This document shows positions 58,883 through 64,000 of a stretch of DNA of 64,000 nucleotides, one piece after another. A model generated the notes under the pieces. The model had not been told where the DNA came from, did no database searches, and saw only the letters and a program-made list of their open reading frames with translations. Positions within the stretch are counted from its first letter, which is position 1; the number at the start of each line of letters is the position of its first letter. The stretch is from positions 20,584,566 through 20,648,565 of the forward strand of contig CM048839.1 of NCBI GenBank assembly GCA_026545765.1, given 5' to 3'. Source of the DNA: Plantago major (taxonomy: Eukaryota; Streptophyta; Magnoliopsida; Lamiales; Plantaginaceae). Both the position numbers and the translations under genes were made by a program.

Positions 58883-61128
58883 GCGACATGAATAGCGATT
58901 TTTTGTTCCAACTGTTATTTGTAATAGGCCATTCTTTGTTCAGGATTATGATGATTCTTATTCTTTTTTCTTTTCTGATTTCATGTTGTGTTATTAATTA
59001 ATTATACTAGCTCCTTGTCTATTTAGTTAAAGATTAAAACAAAAAACTTCAGCTCTAGCTAGTTATGTCATGAGTACACAGTGCGAACTAGTTTTTGGGA
59101 TATCAAGGCTAAAACCTGTGATAAACTTCTCCTTTTCATCTTCATATTCACATTATATTTTAATTAAAGATGGCGGACTCTAGTTACAACTTATAACAAT
59201 GAAATATCTATTGAAAGACAGACACGAACTCGACTTCTTATCTGACTAGCAAGCATTCCTTACGGCTTATGCCAACCTATGTTATGACTTATGAAGGCGA
59301 ACTAATATCAAACGCACAAATGTGGCACCTAGCTAGGTTATACATCGATGCAAAGGCTTAAATTTGCAATGAGTTATGTCATACATTATACTCGGTGATC
59401 ATTCGCAATTGCTACTGATTATTTGAAAGTGATTATGTGAGGATGATTATAAAAATTTGTTATTTTCAATTTCTTTTAAGCTGGTTAATAAACTACTTAA
59501 TTCTAACACTCAATTTTCAAAAGCCATTTTAAGTTTTGAAGTTGCACTGTTCTTCAGTAGTTTCCAGTGGACTTAATTGACTGGTTCAATTTAGGTATAT
59601 TGTCGCACTTATAAAACCGCAACTTGTTAATTGGTATTGGTGCTAGGCTGCTAGCTTTTCATTCACAACAACAATGATTTAGTTTTGAGAGGAAAAGGCC
59701 AAGCCAAAGTAGACTTAATTTCTACTGTGATATAGTATAAGTTCTAGTAAGTTCTGGAAAAAATAGACTTTTACTATTGACTTCTGGAGCCGCCCAACTT
59801 TGTGTTGTTGCAAATGAATGGCAGAAGTTTTTGCACGCTTGAATTAATCAGAAACGTTAGCAATGAGGTCACATAACACATTCTGTGACCGCTAATTTTT
59901 GTAGATATTTGTCCTTTCAACTATGCTTTGACCCTGCATGCTACTAGCTAGTGTACAGTTAAACATACTTATAACATAGTATTGAGTTTCTCCACCATAG
60001 AGTTCAAACAATCCAGTTTAACACATAATTTTGTTTGAATTTTAGTTAATGAATAGTGGTTTGTCTATAATTTTATACCTCAATCAAGCAGGTACGTGTC
60101 CCACCCATCAAAATTTAATTTTTTACGAACGTGTATTGTCATTGCACGTGCAATATTAATTAGTACTTCAAGTGGTTGGTACATTAGTTATGAAAAGCCA
60201 AGGGTTAATGTAAAAATAGCATAACTAAAATTAAAAAGGAAAATATTTGACTTAGGTTATACGTGAGAATTGCTTATGACTATACTAGTGAACACATTAT
60301 TAAACCTAATAATGATGTACATCAACATGTCACAAAACCGTGTTGTACATGTACCAAAACACTGAATTATTAAGTTAAGAGATCAAATTATCGATTTGGA
60401 CAGTTTTGGCGGTTATATAGTGATGCTTCGCGGTTCTATTAAAATTCCAAAGACTAATCCGTATGATGCAATAATGATTGCATCATATTTTATTTTAAGG
60501 ATGATCTATTTACCCGAACACCCTGCCACTTTATTAAAATTTTAGTAAGATACTTATTCAAACAACAAAGAATTGGCGAGTAAACTCTTTATTCTTCTTT
60601 TGCACTAAACCGGTAAGTTAGAAGATTTAGTGGGTTTTTGAAACAAGACACTCCTATTCATTAGGTTTTGTATCAATAGTATATTTTTTTGGGTCGTGAA
60701 CCTTCTCATATAGTATCAATGAAGTTGCTCACAGACACGCGAAGGATACTTCAGTTTTTCACAAGTCCACTTCCATTAAAGCATAATGAATGGATTACAC
60801 TATTGTCGACATGTGTGTTTATATTTATATCGCGAAATGTAGTAACACCATAGGAACTTTAAAGGTAATGTTAAGGGAACCTATTAATTTAATTAATATC
60901 TTGGAAAAGATACAAGCAAAACTTGAAATTTGACCAAACTTGCGATGCCAACAAAATTTGAATTGTGCATATCAGTACTGCTTTGTGAGGTCTGGGAGTG
61001 TGATGGAATTGTCCTCTCTTAATTTGCAACAATTAGAAATTAAGAATATGTTTGGCACAAGACTTTAGCAATCTAGACTATCATATATATATTTAACAGA
61101 TGTATAGTAACTCAATCTTATGTGAATG
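58883..61128. other. Intergenic, no gene; contains duplicated flank
   Basis: The 60330-60640 stretch matches 57150-57570 (TTCTATTAAAATT, AAGGATGATCTATTTACC, CAAACAACAAAGAATTG, ACCGGTAA). Nothing else is recognised, and no third CML remnant is visible. Confidence 0.5.
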
Positions 61129-61253
61129 TGTTAGAATATGTATATATTGAAAGTAGATTCCTAATTAGATTAGAATACTTGGCTATCAAGCAATCACATT
61201 GTATAAATACATGTACTCATTATTGAATCAATGCACAAGATTATTATCTTACA
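61129..61253 (+). repeat. 5' LTR (125 bp) of a copia element
   Basis: The segment begins TGTTAGAATATG and ends ATTATCTTACA, followed at once by TGGTATCAAGAC, a primer-binding site for initiator tRNA-Met (consensus TGGTATCAGAGC). A TATA-like GTATAAATAC lies near 61201. The LTR is short for copia but within the range known for some plant lineages. The 3' LTR is outside the window. Confidence 0.75.
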
Positions 61254-64000
61254 TGGTATCAAGACCTAAATTCGGTCCCCTCCGCTGCTAGCTGTTCCCG
61301 TTCGGCGCCCCTCTTCTTCTACGCTTCCCTTCCTGTTTCGTCAGCCTCACGCGGAAACAGCCCTCCCCTACCTCTATTCTTCCGGCCTCACGCCACCTTC
61401 TTTCCCGAACAGCTCCTCGTCTCCACCATGTCTGAATCATCCAAGTTTCATCCGGCTCTCTCTATCACCAACGTTCGATCACTAATCCCTATCACATTGG
61501 ATACTGAGACAGGCCTCTATCATTCTAGCACGGGTGCATAATCTTATGCATCACATCCTACCACCGACGGAAGAGGCCGACATCGCCAAAATCAAGGCTC
61601 TCAAGGAAGCCGATGTCGATCTCTACAATCGACTTGATGCCGTCGTTTTACAGTGGATCTATGCGACCGTCTCTTCCGACCTCCTTCATGCCATTCTTGT
61701 CAAGAATGACACGGCTGCTGCTGCTTGGTCCCGTCTTGAACAAATCTTCATGGATAACAAAGGTTCTCGAGCTACTCATCTAGAGGAAGAGCTCGCAGAC
61801 GTCCGCCTTGACAACTTCTCTTCTGCCGAGGCCTATTGCAATCACGTCAAGTCCCTTGCCGATCGACTTGCCGACGTTGGTATTGAGGTTTCTGAAAGCC
61901 GTCTAGTTCTACGTCTTCTCAGTGGTTTAACTGAAGCTTATTCCGGAACTGTTGACTATGTTCAAAATCAGGATCCTCTACCTTCTTTTGAGAGTGTTCG
62001 CTCTCGTATAAAGCTCGCGGAGCGAACACTCAAGCATCGTGCAAACAAAGAGGCCGGTGGTTCGGCCCTCTTAGCTTCTTCTGGTGGCCATAACTCTGGA
62101 GATACCTCTGACTCTGTCATCCCATCCTCTTCTTCTGGCAGGTACAACAACACCAACACCAAGAACAAGAAGAAGAACAACAACAGAGGCGGTCCAAACC
62201 GCAAAGGCAACACCACATACGGGCAACCTCCTGGAGCTCCTCCTCACGATGGCGACCACGGCCCACTCCTCAATGGCGGTATGACGGCTGGCCCTGGCAG
62301 CAATGGGCCCTGCCATGCCCCTTCCCCACGGCCCCATGGCACCCCGCGCCTCGTCCACCAACTCAGCAAGGTCTCCTTGGCCCTCGTCCGCCTCATCAGC
62401 AGGCATTCTATTCCGGTGCTTCACCCACCGATGTCGAGGCAGCTATGCATACCTTGGGACTCACTCCTCCGGATGGTAACTGGTACATGGACACGGGTGC
62501 TTCGTCTCATATGACACCCGACAAAGGTACTCTCTCCCCTTATTCAATTCGGGTACTTATAATCATCGAGTTATTGTTAGCAATGGTCATATGCTTCCGA
62601 TTCAAGGTTATGGTAACACTTACCTATCTCCTCCCCATCCTCCTCTTCTCCTGAAAAACGTGTTACATGCTCCTAACCTTGTTAAAAATCTTGTCTCTGT
62701 TTGCAAGTTTACCACAGATAACTCTGTTTCCATTGAATTTGATCCTTTTGGTTTTTCTGTTAAGGATTTCCATCGAAAGCGAATCATGAGATGTGATAGC
62801 ATCGGAGACCTATATCCAATCCACTCAACAAAATCGGCCACCCCCCTTCAAACAGCTTTTTCAGTTTTTCCTTCTACTTTATGGCATAATCGTATAGGGC
62901 ATCCGGGAGAAGCTATACTTAGCTCTCTCTCTCTCTCGCAAGAATTTTATTCGTTGTAATGCTCTAAAACATTCTTTTTGTCCCTCTTGTTCTTTAGGGA
63001 AACAAATAAAATTGCCTTTTCATAATTCATTATCCACTACTACTTCTCCCTTTGATATTGTGCATAGTGATCTCGGACTTCCCTATAGCTAGCTCTAGCG
63101 GTCACCGCTATTATGTCTTGTTCTTGTGATTTTTCCAAGTTCTTATGGACCTTCCTATCTCTAAGAAATCTCAAGTATTTGCTATATTCGTTATGTTTCA
63201 TGCATTTGTTACTTTACAATTCAATACGTCTATTAAAAACATCCAATGCGACAATGGCAAGGAATTCGACAATAGTCTATTTTACTCTTTTGCACAAACC
63301 AACGGTATTCACTTCCGTTTTTCTTGCCCTCACACTTCTTCCCAAAACGGCTAAGCCGAAAGGCATATTCGTTCCCTAAATAATATTGTTCGGACTCTTC
63401 TTGCTCATGCATCGATCCCGCCATCCTTTTGGCATCATGCACTAGCCACAGCGACTTATCTACTCAACATCCTTCCCTCAAAGGTACTTGAGTTTTCCTC
63501 CCCCACTCAATATCTATACCATCGACTTCCACGATATGACCATCTTCGTGTTTTTTGTTGTCTTTGTTTTCCCCTCTTTCCTTCTTCTACTATAAACAAA
63601 CTCCAAGCTCGTTCCACCCCTTGTGTTTTTCTTGGGTATCCGTCTGATCATCGGGGGTACAAATGCTATGAAATCTCTAGTCGCAAAATCATTGTATCTA
63701 GACATGTGGTTTTTTTAATCGAGTTTTCCTTTCTCCAAGCACCACACACCGACCCCACCACCTATGAGTACTTGGATTCGGATATTGTTCCATCTTTTCT
63801 TCATCACTTGCTCACTCGTGACTCCATCTCCGCCCATCCGAGCGACCAACCTCTAGGCCAGTTACGCCTCAATCGAGCCAACCGATTTCCGCTTAGTTCG
63901 CCCCATTGGCAAACCGCTTCACAACCAGTTCGCTTGGGCCAACCGCTAATCGGCCCACATTCCCTCCCGGTTTTGCTCCAACCGCACCTCTCACCCGGTC
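61254..64000 (+). mobile_element. Decayed Ty1/copia element: primer site, gag, protease, integrase
   Basis: After the primer site, gag starts at ATG 61428 (MSESSKFHPAL); two missing bases near 61525 shift it into the frame that reads VHNLMHHILPP to about 62250 with the UBN2-type RVLRLLSGL-like and RIKLAERTL segments. The protease signature WYMDTGASSHMT is at about 62480-62518. Integrase pieces follow in shifted frames: LWHNRIGHPGEA (62880), CPSCSLGKQIKLP, and CDNGKEFDNSLFY with the DDE region (63249-63290), then a stop in the SSQNG/AERH motif at about 63353 and FLGYPSDHRGYKCY near 63630-63670. RT lies beyond the window. Many stops and frameshifts make it inactive. Confidence 0.9.

Noticed and set aside
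62071-62424. Minus-strand 117-codon frame
   Set aside because: Shadow of the gag region of the copia element.

Overview
The window is nuclear DNA of a flowering plant, most likely a eudicot. The evidence is split genes with GT..AG introns, AT-rich intergenic DNA, Ty1/copia retrotransposon remains, many short DNA transposons (Mutator-, hAT-, PIF/Harbinger- and Stowaway-like), a tRNA-derived SINE, and plant-only gene families (TMK kinase, plant mTERF, PPO2, plant CMLs). I cannot name the species.

Layout. 1-2.2 kb: 3' end of a decayed copia element with its LTR, then an orphan exon (2.24-2.39 kb) and a broken TMK kinase fragment (2.67-3.07 kb). 3.9-6.0 kb (minus): a small two-exon gene with a DFRP-like C-terminus. 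6.05-7.1 kb: one MITE inserted inside another. 8.07-8.23 kb: relic of a CACTA transposase-associated domain. 9.4-10.7 kb (plus): C-terminal half of a phosducin-like protein. 11.8-14.5 kb (minus): a complete five-part-repeat-rich mTERF gene with a plastid-type leader. 15.4-19.7 kb and 23.0-26.5 kb (minus): tandem aldo-keto reductases; the downstream copy is intact (343 aa) and the other is a pseudogene with a copia fragment in intron 1. 27.0-29.4 kb: a PIF/Harbinger-like element next to a Mutator-like MITE. 30.6-35.8 kb (plus): intact 18-exon protoporphyrinogen oxidase 2 (535 aa). 39.1-43.3 kb (plus): intact 8-coding-exon NT-C2 (EEIG1/EHBP1) protein (1017 aa). 43.7-46.1 kb (minus): 4-exon adenylate-kinase-like protein with a degenerate P-loop and a SINE beside its first splice donor. 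46.4-49.9 kb: a hAT-type MITE, then a Mutator-like element with a second one nested in it, the inner carrying a MURA-like fragment. 52.1-52.7 kb: a tandem array abutting a tRNA-Lys(CTT) gene. 55.4-58.9 kb (plus): two tandem calmodulin-like genes. 61.1 kb to the end: a decayed copia element with its 5' LTR, primer site, gag, protease and integrase remains.

The genes are independent transcription units, as is usual in plants, and do not form one pathway. PPO2 serves haem/chlorophyll synthesis, mTERF organellar gene expression, the adenylate-kinase-like protein probably mitochondria, the CMLs calcium signalling. For every gene called intact I joined the exons by eye; the splice phases agree and total lengths are multiples of three. 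I found no convincing undescribed system. The most informative items are the transposon nestings with target-site duplications, the degenerate adenylate kinase, the reductase pair with an intron difference, and the small DFRP-like gene.
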